DNA of 64,000 bases, taken from the NCBI GenBank assembly GCA_028023455.1, contig JAQFVV010000449.1, forward strand, positions 378,001 to 442,000, read 5' to 3'. Position numbers and translations under genes: made by a program. The notes beneath the pieces were generated by a model. That model was not told the DNA's origin. It worked only from the letters and a program-made list of their open reading frames with translations, and did no database searches. The DNA is from Epiperipatus broadwayi (taxonomy: Eukaryota > Onychophora > Udeonychophora > Euonychophora > Peripatidae). Shown here in pieces: positions 1 through 10,119 of the stretch (the stretch's first letter is position 1; the number at the start of each line of letters is the position of its first letter).

Positions 1-1254
1 CATTATTGTATTTAGTTCAATTATTTTCAATGACTATTCATTCGTTCACATATTCTTCCACCAGATGTAGGGGAAAAAGGTCTCACAGAGCATAAATAAA
101 AAGTTCCTAAAATGATAGAATTTATTACCAATTCAAGACAAATTTCATTACCTCAAGTCAAAACCTCTTCTTTAGTTGGTCAATTAAAAACATTTTCAAT
201 ATCTGAACAGTATTTTTGTGGATTATTTTTTTGGTTTTTATACTAACTCATGGCCAAAGGATAGTAGTACCTATGGATATTAAAAAAATAAGAACATCAA
301 AATATACAAATCCTGAACTGGTGTCAGATCTATACACTGATTTGGATTTATAATATCCAGGATCATAGATCAGTGCCTGTTAAATTTTATTTATGAAGCA
401 TATGAAGGCAATGACCATGGGTTATCTTTAATTGATGAGACTCCAGTTGATATGGAGACATCAAATCCAGTGGGATTTATTATTTCATCTGGAAAAAAAG
501 TTGTTTGGAACCTATTTTTATGCCATAATTCTTCAATTATAGATTCTTGGTTGATAATCCAAGAAGGAAATGTTCATTTGAAATGAGTTTTTAGATGATG
601 AAACTATACATTTGGTTAGTTGTATGTCTGATCTGCTTAAGAGCTTTTTTCAGTGAAGTAACCTCTTCTGATACATGGCAAAGGAATACTAAAAAGACAA
701 AGCAAAAGGTTTGACATGAGTGTTCCAATAATTTTTCTCACAGTAATGTTTCATTCCAAAAGTTTACTGTTAGAACCTGTTCTTCAAAATAAGTGCAGTT
801 TCATATGCTAGTCCTAAGGAAATTCTTGGTAAGGTAATTGCATTATAATATCAAATAGTACCAGTCAACTTCCCAAGAACGTTATCTCTAGATATTAATT
901 TTGACCTAGTCCTAGAGAAATAAAAATGTTGTCTACAATTGAAAATTATCTCTAAATAACAGGAAATAGAACTCTGTTTTAGACTATTAATATGATAGGT
1001 AAATACTACTAAATGTTACTTCAAGTTACATTTTTATAGAGAATAATTTAAAGTTTACGAATTAATTTAAAATTAATGATTTTAAAAATGTTTAAAATTT
1101 TTATTTTATAATAATAATTATATTTTCTCAGTTTTATTGTTTTTTTTATAGTATGACAACTTTATGGACAATATATTTTATTTTTATTACTAGGTAATCA
1201 AATGTTATAAAAATTTCATCTTTAACTAGATGCATAAAAAAGTTCATATGGCAT
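1..1254. other. No recognised gene; one unexplained open stretch
   Basis: AT-rich sequence. A plus-strand stretch at about 372-584 stays open for some 70 codons without an ATG start; it includes the piece LSLIDETPVDMETSNPVGF. It reads like decayed coding sequence, perhaps a transposon, but I do not recognise the family. Nothing else here can be supported. Confidence 0.4.
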
Positions 1255-1255
1255 A

Positions 1256-2001
1256 TTAATAATGCTTCAGAGCTGCAGGAAATGTTGCAGGAGTTATCAG
1301 ATGAAAGTAGAAAAGTAGGACTAAAGATAAATGTTAAAAAGACTAAAGTAATGTTTAATCTATTTGCTCAAAATATGAAAATAACGATTGATTATGATGA
1401 ATTAGAAGTTAACAGTTACAAATACCTTGGTCAGATTATTAATACAGATGGAAACATAATGGATAAAATTAATCATAGAATTAAACTTGGTTGGAATGCT
1501 TTTGGTAGAAATAACTTGATATTAAAAGGAAATATGTGTATGTGTTTGAAAAGGAAGGTTTTTAACAAATGTGTTTTACCAGTTCTTACTTATGGATCTG
1601 AGACTTGGACACTTAATAGAAGAGCATTACAGAGACTGCAAACCACTCAAAGAAGTATGAAGAGATGCATGTTGGGAGTAATAAGAAGAGATCGAAAATG
1701 CAATCTATGGGTAAGAGAACAAACAGGTGTTACTGACCTCATTGAAAAAATTAAAAGATTGAAGTGGAGTTGGGCTGGACATATTTCTAGAAGAGATGAT
1801 AATAGATGGACAATTGAAATCTTAAACTGGATTCCAAGATATTGTAAAAGACCTAGAAAGAGACCACATGTGAGATGGATGGATGAAATAAGAAAGTGTG
1901 CAGGGGTGATGTGGAGAAGAGAATCTAAAGAGCAGAGAAGATGGATTAAACTTGGAGAGGCCTTCATCCTGCAGTGGATTGATAATGGCTGATGATGATG
2001 G
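1256..2001 (+). pseudogene. RTE-type LINE, 5'-truncated, C-terminal part of reverse transcriptase
   Basis: This copy holds the longest uninterrupted frame of its family in the window, 236 codons from 1282 to the TGA at 1990. Homology with the copy at 52.5 kb begins just after the FADD catalytic motif, so the catalytic part of the reverse transcriptase is missing. Seen in order: YKYLGQII (about residue 47), LTYGSETWTLNRR (about 103), WAGHISRRDDNRW (about 164), a basic KRPRKRPHVRWMDEI segment and a terminal FILQWIDNG. These are hallmarks of the RT thumb and C-terminal region of RTE LINEs. The copy ends in a short TGATGATGATG tail. 5' truncation is usual for target-primed insertion. It cannot be autonomous. 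Confidence 0.9.
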
Positions 2002-2089
2002 CATGATTAGTACTCATATAATGACAATCGTAATTGGCAGACAATCACAAATGAGCATGGCCATACTAACTCCAAAAAAAAAAAATTAA

Positions 2090-2262
2090 TAATAACAACA
2101 AGATCAACAATAATAATGATGATAATGTGAATAACATCAACAATAATAATGATGATGACAACAACAACAATAACAACAATAATGATGACAATACCACCAC
2201 TACCAACACAACAACAACAACAATAATAAGAAGGAGGAGGAGAAGGAGAAAAAAAGAAGAAA
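2090..2262. repeat. Mixed AAC/AAT/ATG trinucleotide microsatellite and purine tract
   Basis: Interspersed CAA, AAT and ATG units run from about 2090 to 2228 and then pass into a GGA/GAA-rich purine tract to about 2262. It lies shortly after the 3' tail of the RTE copy and may have grown from it. Confidence 0.8.
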
Positions 2263-2439
2263 TATATTAGTGATGAAGTTTGGAATGTTTATAAAAAAAC
2301 TATCTGTGAATCATAAATACATCAACATAAAAGATATGATGTCTATTATTAACATTTTATGATGTTACTGTTTAATGTCTTCTGCCATAAACATTATTTT
2401 TGAAGGATTTGAACACAATATCTAAGTGTAATTTCTCTA

Positions 2440-2780
2440 TTCTATCTCATTAGAATTTTCTCAATGAAAACTATCAATATTCTTTATAATATCTTTGAGA
2501 TATCTTTATAATGTAAATGTCACCTACTTCTCCCATAAAAGTCATGCTTAAGCTCACCACAAATGCCCTTTTAGAAAGTACGGTATTGTTCATTAATTTC
2601 AGGTGTTAGTAGATTCTATATTATCACATTCAGATGTTGAAGAACATGTTGATTGGTCTTATGATTGTCTTTTTAAAAATTGCATGGTGCAACCTTAAAT
2701 AAATTTTTTTAAAATACCTTTATGTAAGATGTCCAAGTCTCACTTCCATGCATAATAAAATGTTTTCCAAGCATAAATCT
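2440..2780 (-). pseudogene. Probable LINE C-terminal relic, heavily decayed
   Basis: On the minus strand a short frame near 2715-2760 reads HGSETWTSY, matching the YGSETWTL motif of RTE-like reverse transcriptases. Further along, around 2460-2560, the frame GDIYIIKISQRYYKEY lines up with a LINE 3' segment also seen at 31.5-31.75 kb. Several frame breaks lie between. Low confidence: short motifs in old sequence. Confidence 0.4.
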
Positions 2781-3356
2781 TAGATTTAAAAAGCAATTTT
2801 GTAAGTGATAAAATGAAAGTTATACATTTAGTAGTGGAATAAAAAATAACCGTTAAATGTTCTTGTATCGCATCAGGAAGCTCACAGTTATGAATCTGAG
2901 ATAGTTAGCAGTAAGTAGAGCTGATTGTAGAGATTCTGAAGATAATAGTCCTAAAAATCATCAAAACAACCATAAAGGCCATAGTCTGCTAATATATTGC
3001 AATTACGTTTCCACAGGGAAAAATAAGTTCTTGAAAAAAAAATCATCCAGAGAGTTTTAAATTGCAATAAAAGTCTGATATTTTCGCTATTCATTTTATT
3101 TAAAAAATAAAGATATGGTTAAATGATTTTCGATATTATTTTGCAATAAATAGTCTGTTATTTATATAATAATAATCAGAAAATATAAATCTCAGTAACA
3201 ATATTACATGTAAAAGCCTTTTTCAACACCTGATTTGGTGTTATAAAGAATTCATTATTATTTTCTGATTATTATTTTTATGGAAAACAACATAAAGATT
3301 TTTACTCTTTTCCAATTTTGATTATTTATATAGTGCAGTTTGCATATGTAATATCA

Positions 3357-3932
3357 TAAAAAAGGAACAAACCTCCAATCATGCATTTTTATGAATTTAT
3401 GTGCAGTTGCATGTGAGCATTGGCTTGAAAAGCATATATGCTCATGCTCAGAGCTTAACTATATATATAATCGAACTTTGCTCTCCATGCTGAAATCAGG
3501 TCTTCAATATATTGTGTGCCTGAGTTATAAATTATTAATTAAATTGTACAAACCTATTTGTTCTGTAGCAGGAGGGAGAGAAAATCTCATTTTTAACCAC
3601 CTGTGATTAAATTACATTTACAATCTGCACTATACAAACAATAGACTATTTATTACAGTAGATTCAAAATTTACTATGTATTTAATCACAGGTAGTTAAA
3701 AATGAGATATCTCTTTTTTGCTACAGAATGAATAGGTTTTACAATTCAGTTAATAATTTATAACTCAGGTGCACAATAGATTGAAGTCCTGATTTGAGCA
3801 TGGCAAGCAAAGGTTGGCTTATATTCATATAAGCTCTAAGTATAAGCATACACTTATGCTTTTCAAACTGATGCTCACTGGTAAGTTCATGTAAATTCAT
3901 AAAAGTGCATGATTGGAGGTTTGTTCCTTCTT
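3357..3932. mobile_element. Long hairpin (foldback) element
   Basis: Two arms of about 245 bp (3357-3608 and 3688-3932) are imperfect reverse complements. The outer ends share AACAAACCTCCAATCATGC and its complement; the inner ends share a TTAATCACAGGT-type stretch. The loop is about 80 bp. No coding capacity is recognised; a 71-codon frame in the left arm is a by-product of the repeat. Likely a foldback or MITE-type element. Confidence 0.75.
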
Positions 3933-4298
3933 TGTAATATTATTTTTTGAGTTAATGTGAATGAGTGAACATACATAAATATATTTGTAAATATGCTCCC
4001 TCAATTTATTATTAATAACTATATTTTTAAGTTTGTTTATTATATAATCTTAGTTTATGTATGCATACTATACTCATTAAAAACATGAAAAATACCCTAC
4101 ACATAGTAAACAATGTATATTGTATTGTAATAAAATCTTGTCAATAAAATATTAGTTATTATATGTGAGGTAGAATATATGTGAGAGGAGTGTGAAACAA
4201 AATCTTGTAGATATTGAAATCCACTATACACATATATAAATACAAGCAATAAATAACATGAATGTTTATATAATTCAAGTCCCTTCTAGCTTCAGCAC

Positions 4299-4692
4299 AT
4301 GACAATATATTTTAAAGACAAATGAAGATACCTACTTACTTTTTTCCTTCTTCTTATATCTAGAGATTTGTATGCAATGCTTTTTCTAGAAGGGATCAAT
4401 TTTTAATCAATAAGAATTTATTTCTGAATATTTGAAAACCTTATTGACACATATCTGGCAAGTGTAAAATTTCCTTTTATTTTTAATCTTGCCAATAATG
4501 ATTTAAAAATCAAAAAAATTTCATACCTGCCAAATATATATGTCAATAGGTTTAAATTTATTTAGAAATGACTTTTTTATTGATTAAAAATTCCTTCCTT
4601 CTAGTAAAGGCATTGTGGACAATCCCCCAGATATATGAAGGAGGGTGAAGTAAAAAAGAGGTATTTTTTAATTTAAAAATGTATTGTCATTT
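4299..4692. mobile_element. Hairpin (foldback) element
   Basis: The ends ATGACAATA and TATTGTCAT face each other, and the arms pair imperfectly over about 180 bp, including the TTTTAATCAATAA segment and a CTTCCTTC/GAAGG segment. The centre carries a second inverted pair around TGCCAA. No protein signal. Confidence 0.65.
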
Positions 4693-4699
4693 ACTAACC

Positions 4700-5300
4700 C
4701 TAGAGGGCATTTACATTTTATATAACAGTTGCACTGAATTAATCTCAAAGCATTACATAAGATATTTAGCATTGTAAACCTGTATTTATTATATATAATG
4801 TTAAACAATCATTTTTATGTAGTAAATGGTGTTATGATAAATAATAGAAGTTCCCATCTTAGTACTCAGTCATAATATACAGAAAATTGAAATCACTTTC
4901 TTGTTGGCTTACTTTGTATATAAAGAATATTGTCTTTAAGGTAGAGAGTGTGAATATGAATTAATTCAATTATTTTATTGTTTTATATTGATTAAACAGA
5001 TTTATTTTCATATGTAACATTCTGTACAATTATTTAAATACTGTTGTACAAAATGAAATGCCTTCTGATTTAGCTTTCAACATTACATAAATTGGCTTAT
5101 AAATATTATTAGTTAGAGGGCAAAATAAGATAAGGAAGCAATAATTCTAGCGGCCTGTCTAATAAATATAGACCTACATTACTATTATACTGTGATAAAT
5201 CCTTTCAGTTTAACTGTTTTACCTTATATCTACATAAATGCATACACACACCAATACATATATTTAAAAATAGTTTTTAAAAATTTCTCTTAAGGTAACA
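4700..5300. other. No recognisable feature
   Basis: AT-rich sequence with short homopolymer runs; neither a coding signal nor an obvious repeat was seen. Confidence 0.5.
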
Positions 5301-5304
5301 TTAA

Positions 5305-5612
5305 ACATTATTAAAACAGGCAAAACTCACTATATGTATTGCCACTCACAGAAAGCTAGAATAATCAATGGATGCCAGAAGACTTGTGCATAAAATCCCC
5401 ATCTAGTGCCTACTCATCCAATATCCCCAGACTAGTTTCTGGCTTGCAGCAGTGAGGAGCCTTGGATCTGAGTAGGCACTAGATGGGGATTTTATGCACA
5501 AGCCTTCTGGCATCCATTGATTACTCTAGCTTGCAGTGAGTTTGCCTGTTTTAATGACAGTTATAAGCAAGCATAAGAAATGGTGATCATGTGATGTTTA
5601 TTGGCTTAAAAC
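5305..5612. mobile_element. MITE family M, copy 1
   Basis: Palindromic element with terminal sequence AGGCAAAACTC facing GAGTTTGCCT. The arms include AATCAATGGATGCCAGAAG and ATAAAATCCCCATCTAGTGC, with the complement at 5480-5525. The right side carries the family extension GGTGATCATGTGATGTTTA, also found in the copies at 50-51 kb. No transposase. Copies of this family recur at 18.1, 23.4, 42.7, 45.6, 50.0, 50.7-51.9 and 62.7 kb, making it the most abundant palindromic family in the window. Confidence 0.8.
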
Positions 5613-5919
5613 ATTAAACATTGTGAGAGTAGCTTTTATTGACGGAATTATTGCATATACATGTTTGTTTATAGAGAGGTTTTGTAATAGAAATAAAATG
5701 GTACTAAATTTCAGATACTGGTTTGTAAGGTCCTCAGATTGATCCCATTTACTCAAATGTCTTACAAACTCTTGAGCAATCAAACCATTTGATTATTTCC
5801 TTGCATAGTTTGTCTAGTGGCAGAGGATCAGATTCTGGAGAACTAGATTTTCAAATTGACTCCAGTGCTTGAACTTACGTACTTTTAGCTATAAAGTCCC
5901 ATTCAATTATTTTGCTCTG

Positions 5920-6060
5920 CAATATTCAGTGCAATGATAAAAGTTAGACTTTGAAGCATATATTCTTTAAATCGATTCCAGCGGTGACATCTCCAATACT
6001 CAAACCTCTTATGAATTCTCCAACAATAAATCCATTTGCTTATCTTTATAATTATAAGTT
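5920..6060 (+). mobile_element. SINE family A body fragment
   Basis: Read as the reverse complement, this piece matches 7585-7700 and more weakly 8660-8790: a TTTATTG tract, then GAGAATTCATAAGAAG, then a TGGAATC segment. The tRNA-like head is lost or unrecognisable here; the family is inferred from the better copy at 8.7 kb. Confidence 0.5.
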
Positions 6061-6179
6061 TACAATTATAACACTCTAACAGTAACATTAAATAGATTTT
6101 GAGTTCGTAAGAAATTTGAACCCGGAAGTGAGAGACTATCCAATGACCCATGCACTTTGAGGTCTGACGTTGGCCTTTC

Positions 6180-6556
6180 AGGGCAATGATATTTTTAAAT
6201 TAATTTATTAAAAAAAAGAAGAAGTCATTAATATGAACAATCAAAATATAAAAATAAAATATACAATAAAATGATAAAGTCAGTATCAATGGAAGGTTAT
6301 TAAAAAAAAAAAAAAATCAAGACATCTGTTTTATCTTATTCAAGAACTAACTATTGGTTATTGCACAATTAAATATTCAAATTATTGAAAAATGATAATT
6401 AAATCAGCCTACTAAATGCTAATGTTTCACATTGTATTAAAAAACGATTAAATCAACTCCTTTCTAAATATACCCATCTGATTATTACAACTTTTCCTTT
6501 ATTAATCTGAAATCAATAATGTGGGCGTGTGCACTATATATATATAATAATAATCA
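6180..6556. other. No gene; AT-rich with poly-A run
   Basis: Contains a poly-A run near 6300-6316 and a short TA-rich tract at 6534-6552. No coding or repeat-family signal was found. Confidence 0.5.
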
Positions 6557-7016
6557 TATGTTTGAAAAGAAATGATTTAAATGTGCTTACCAGAACTTAC
6601 TTATATATATGAGACTTAGGCTCTTAACAGAACAACAATATGGATACTTCTGACTATTTAATGAAGTATGGCAAGATATACATTAGGAATAACAAGACGG
6701 AGTTGAAAATGTACATGGGCGAGAGAACAACCAAGCATTACTGACATTATTGAAAAAATTAAGAGACTAATATGGTGCTGGATTGGATATATTGCTAAAA
6801 GAGATAATAATAGGTGGACAGTTAAAATCTTCGTTTTTCATTCATCCATCTTATACATGGTCTCTTTCTAGATGTTTTGCAATCTCTTGTTGATCCAGTT
6901 TAAGTTTGCTAGTATGACGTGGAGAAGAGAGGCCAAAGATAATGAAAACTGGATTAAACTTGGAGAGATCTTCATACTAAAGTGGATCACTTATGGTATA
7001 AAATGATGATGATGAG
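6557..7016 (+). pseudogene. RTE LINE 3' fragment with an internal inversion
   Basis: Decayed copy of the same RTE family as at 1256-2001, starting at the MCLKRKVFNKC region and ending in the GATGATGATGA tail. Frames are broken, but recognisable DNA blocks follow in the right order, except that 6831-6904 is flipped: that segment reads as the reverse complement of the expected stretch between the ILNWIPRD and WMDEIRK codons, while the sequence on both sides is in normal orientation. Confidence 0.85.
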
Positions 7017-7034
7017 ATGGAGAGCAAGTTACTG

Positions 7035-7470
7035 ACAATAACAGCACTTCCAAATCTTTACTTAATCCAGTGAAAAGAACAGAGAGTATTGTATGCCATT
7101 TTAAGTTCCCTTGATGAACTGATTACTCTCACACAGCGTTTTCAAATCTTCACTTAATCCAAAAAAAAAAAAAAAGGAATGAGAACAAAGAGAACTTGTA
7201 TACCATTTACATTTTATTTGATGAAGTGTTACTCTCACCAAACAATATTTTCAAGTCTTCACATAGTCCAAAAAAAAAGGATGGAAGGATAAGAATTATT
7301 GTATTATATTTTAAGCCCAACAGTAATATGTTAAAGTCTTCATTTAGTCTAAAGCAAAAAACAAAAATTGGTGCTATTTTAGTTTCCCTTGATGAAGTGT
7401 TATTCCCACCCATAGTATTTCCAAGTCATCACATAGTCCAAGGAAAAGTACAGAGAGTACCACATCTGAA
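7035..7470. repeat. Degenerate minisatellite, about five units of 80-110 bp
   Basis: A core resembling AAGTCTTCACATAGTCCAAA recurs at about 7052, 7144, 7253, 7333 and 7421. Between cores are CCATTTTAAG-like and CTTGATGAAGTGTTACTC blocks, in the same order each time. Unit length varies because of poly-A runs after the core. Open frames crossing it are by-products of the repetition. Confidence 0.75.
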
Positions 7471-7576
7471 TTCATGGGTTCAGCACATGGTCCGTAAAAC
7501 ATTGGCCATGCCTGGTTAAAGTTACTAAACAGCTCCAATAAAATAGTTTCAAGGATTTTGGACAATTGTAATACCC

Positions 7577-7700
7577 CCCCCCCCAAATGAATCTTTATTG
7601 CAAGAGAATTCACAAGAAGTTTGATTTCCGGAAGTGCTGCTACTGGAATCCATCCGGGGACACTACAGAGTCCAATACTTTTACCATTGCCCTAAACCAT
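7577..7700 (-). mobile_element. SINE family A fragment preceded by poly-C
   Basis: Starts at a run of C residues (7577-7585) and carries the TTTATTG, GAGAATTCACAAGAAG and GGAATCCATCCGGGG blocks shared with the copies at 5.9 and 8.7 kb. By comparison with the 8.7-kb copy, the tRNA-like head would lie on the minus strand. Confidence 0.5.
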
Positions 7701-7876
7701 ACTCATGTTCTGAATATTATGTTGATATCAATAGTATCTGAGATGCATATATATATAGAAAACACTTTCTTTTTTAAAAAAGATTTTATCTTCATTCTTT
7801 TTATTCTCATCCAAATTTTATAAGGTATTAAAATTAAATTTTTATTTATGGTACCAAGTAAATAAAGTAATATTTG

Positions 7877-7909
7877 CCCCCCCCCCCTTTTTTTTTTTTA
7901 AAAAAAAAA
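7877..7909. repeat. Poly-C / poly-T / poly-A composite run
   Basis: About ten C, eleven T and ten A residues in direct succession. The T and A runs are complementary and could fold. Such a site is prone to sequencing and assembly error. Confidence 0.8.
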
Positions 7910-8042
7910 GCAAATATTTTTTGAGAGGATCTTTACCAATTGGCACCTGCAAGGTAAATGGAATTTAAATACCAATGCTTTTTTTATTAGCACCAGATAC
8001 TTTTTTTTTGTAATTTAAATTATTAAAAAAAATTTAAATGTT

Positions 8043-8260
8043 TATAATACAGGTCTTATTGAGAGATTTTATGTGCGTGGTCATTTATCAAAGAGAAAGC
8101 TGTACCCAGCAGGCTATAAACTCGAAGGAAGCGAGTATTATTTGAAAACTTGCTGGAAAGCTACTTTACAACTTTTTAAGTTACAACTCGCGAATAACAC
8201 TCTGAACATCCAAAAAAGAAAAAGAGAGAGAAAAAAACATTTATTACTTTTTATTTTATG
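8043..8260 (+). other. Unexplained open stretch preceded by a splice-like signal
   Basis: The plus frame stays open for about 72 codons and contains RGHLSKRKLYPAGYKLEG and EYYLKTCWKATLQLF before turning into Lys/Arg-rich low complexity. A T-rich tract ending ATACAG lies just upstream, as at a 3' splice site, but no donor is evident and the strand is opposite to the CELF exon. I do not recognise the protein; a transposon relic is as likely as a gene. Confidence 0.25.
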
Positions 8261-8654
8261 AGCAATTTCGATATTGCGTTTTAAAAAACTGAATAAAAAA
8301 TATCAGTCTTCAAATTCTGCGCTGAAATGTAATTTCACATACACGTGTATATATAATACATTGCAGGACACACACACAGTTACATTTCACAGTATACATA
8401 TACATTCTAAAGTCTGAATGGTTGTGATGATGGAATTTTGTCTATAATTGTACATTAAACTATTTCAATCATATAGTTTTAATAGTTAAATGCTTTTAGA
8501 AAAATCCAAACTTTATTAGAGTGCCCCATGCAGTTGGCACAATGAAAGAGGGAAGATCTTAAGAGCTAATGGCTAGGTTGTTTACATTTGTTTTAATAAT
8601 AAAATAATTAATTTTTCATGTAAATGGATACCGGAATTACTATTGATTAAAAAA

Positions 8655-8795
8655 AAAGAGAGATGACTTTATTGCTCTGGAGTTCATAAGAAGTTCGATT
8701 GACAGCGCTTGAATCGATGCTGGGACCTCCCGATTCCAAGTCAAATGCTCTGCCAACTAGCCAATCAGTGCAGGCTATTACTGTTGATAATTTTC
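8655..8795 (-). mobile_element. tRNA-derived SINE, family A
   Basis: On the minus strand the head reads TGGCTAGTTGGCAGAGCA, an A-box region like that of a tRNA gene, followed about 40 bp later by CATCGATTC, a decayed B box (consensus GGTTCGANNCC). The body ends in the CTTATGAACTCC / CAATAAAG block shared with 5.9 and 7.6 kb. RNA polymerase III would have driven the parent. This is the best-preserved copy of family A here. Confidence 0.7.
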
Positions 8796-9020
8796 TGTTT
8801 GCCACTTTTTTAAAGACTTACTATAAATATGTCAATATTCAGAAGTAAGTCGTAATCTTGCCCTGCTCTTGATCTTAAGATCCATAGATTGTGATTCAGC
8901 ACTCAAATTTTTATGAACATTCGGGCAATAAACCTTTCAATTATTTATATTTTAGTCAATAATCAACTAATATATATGTAAAATAACAAGTTATCCATTA
9001 AAAGTATACTATGTGTAAAT

Positions 9021-9474
9021 TTTAAATTATAATAATGGTAAATAAAAACTATATATATATTAATTAAACAAAGTACTTTCGATTATGTTGTTATCATCAT
9101 CAACTGAAGAAATGTAGAAAAAAAAAGCTGACACCATGTGATTTCCCAAGATTTGTGTATATCAATATTCAGCGAATTATCTATTTACTATCTATTTACT
9201 ATACAATACTGCCTCAGTTTTCTTTGACCATAAAAAAATCTTGTAATTTTAGATTTACCTTTAGCACAGATCATACATATATATTAAATGAAGAAAGGCA
9301 CCATAAAAAGAGGCAATCTTTATAAACCAATTTAAAAATTGCATAATAAACAATCCACTAATGTCTACTTTATTTGTCTATATTTCTTCAGTTGATAATG
9401 ATTCCACTGTAATTGAAAGTACTTCATTTAATTATATATTTTTATTATCTATAGTTATTATAATTTAAAATGAT
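9021..9474. mobile_element. Hairpin element with a third half-copy at 10.4 kb
   Basis: The arms at 9021-9115 and 9385-9474 are inverted copies: AAAGTACTTTC-type and CAACTGAAGAAAT-type blocks recur in reverse. A further one-sided relative lies at about 10425-10485 (TTTCAGTTGATAATGATTA through TTATTATAATTTAAAAT). The loop of about 270 bp has no recognised content. Confidence 0.65.
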
Positions 9475-9974
9475 ATTTGTGTATTAACATGTCTACCAAG
9501 TTTGTCAGCCATTTTAAAAAAAATATACAGTTTTCAGGGCCCTACAAGTATTTGTTTTTTTTTTTTGCCAATTTTATTTTATTGAATATGTGTTATTTGC
9601 TATGTTTAAAAAAATCAATAAATTGATTATAAAGGTTTATTTCAATTTTTTTAAAATATTTATAATGTGTAAATGTCGCTTTGAACACGGTCATAGTTTG
9701 CTTACATTTGGCAGCATGCAAAAGGGTATCTCCAAAGGTACAGGATCCTGCCCTCATAAAAAGTCTGTGCTAATGGACATTATAAGTCACTTTACATTTC
9801 TTATATTTAAATTTTTTTTATATTAATAAGTTGAAGTCTGCATTAATGGGCACATTGTGACATTTTATATATTTTATACTATTAGAATTTCTATATTAAT
9901 AGGTTGACTTAATATAAAAAAATAATAAAGTGGAAATATTATAATTAATTTTTTCAAAAATTTCCTTTTTTTAA

Positions 9975-10078
<104 letters not shown>

Positions 10079-10119
10079 CCTATAAACATTAAATATGACT
10101 GCTTCTTGTCAATCATTTT

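Noticed and set aside
1647-2004. Minus-strand frames of 106 and 60 codons
   Set aside because: They lie opposite the RTE reverse-transcriptase frame and have no motif of their own.
7874-7910. C/T/A homopolymer run as a regulatory element
   Set aside because: Better explained as a slippage-prone low-complexity site.
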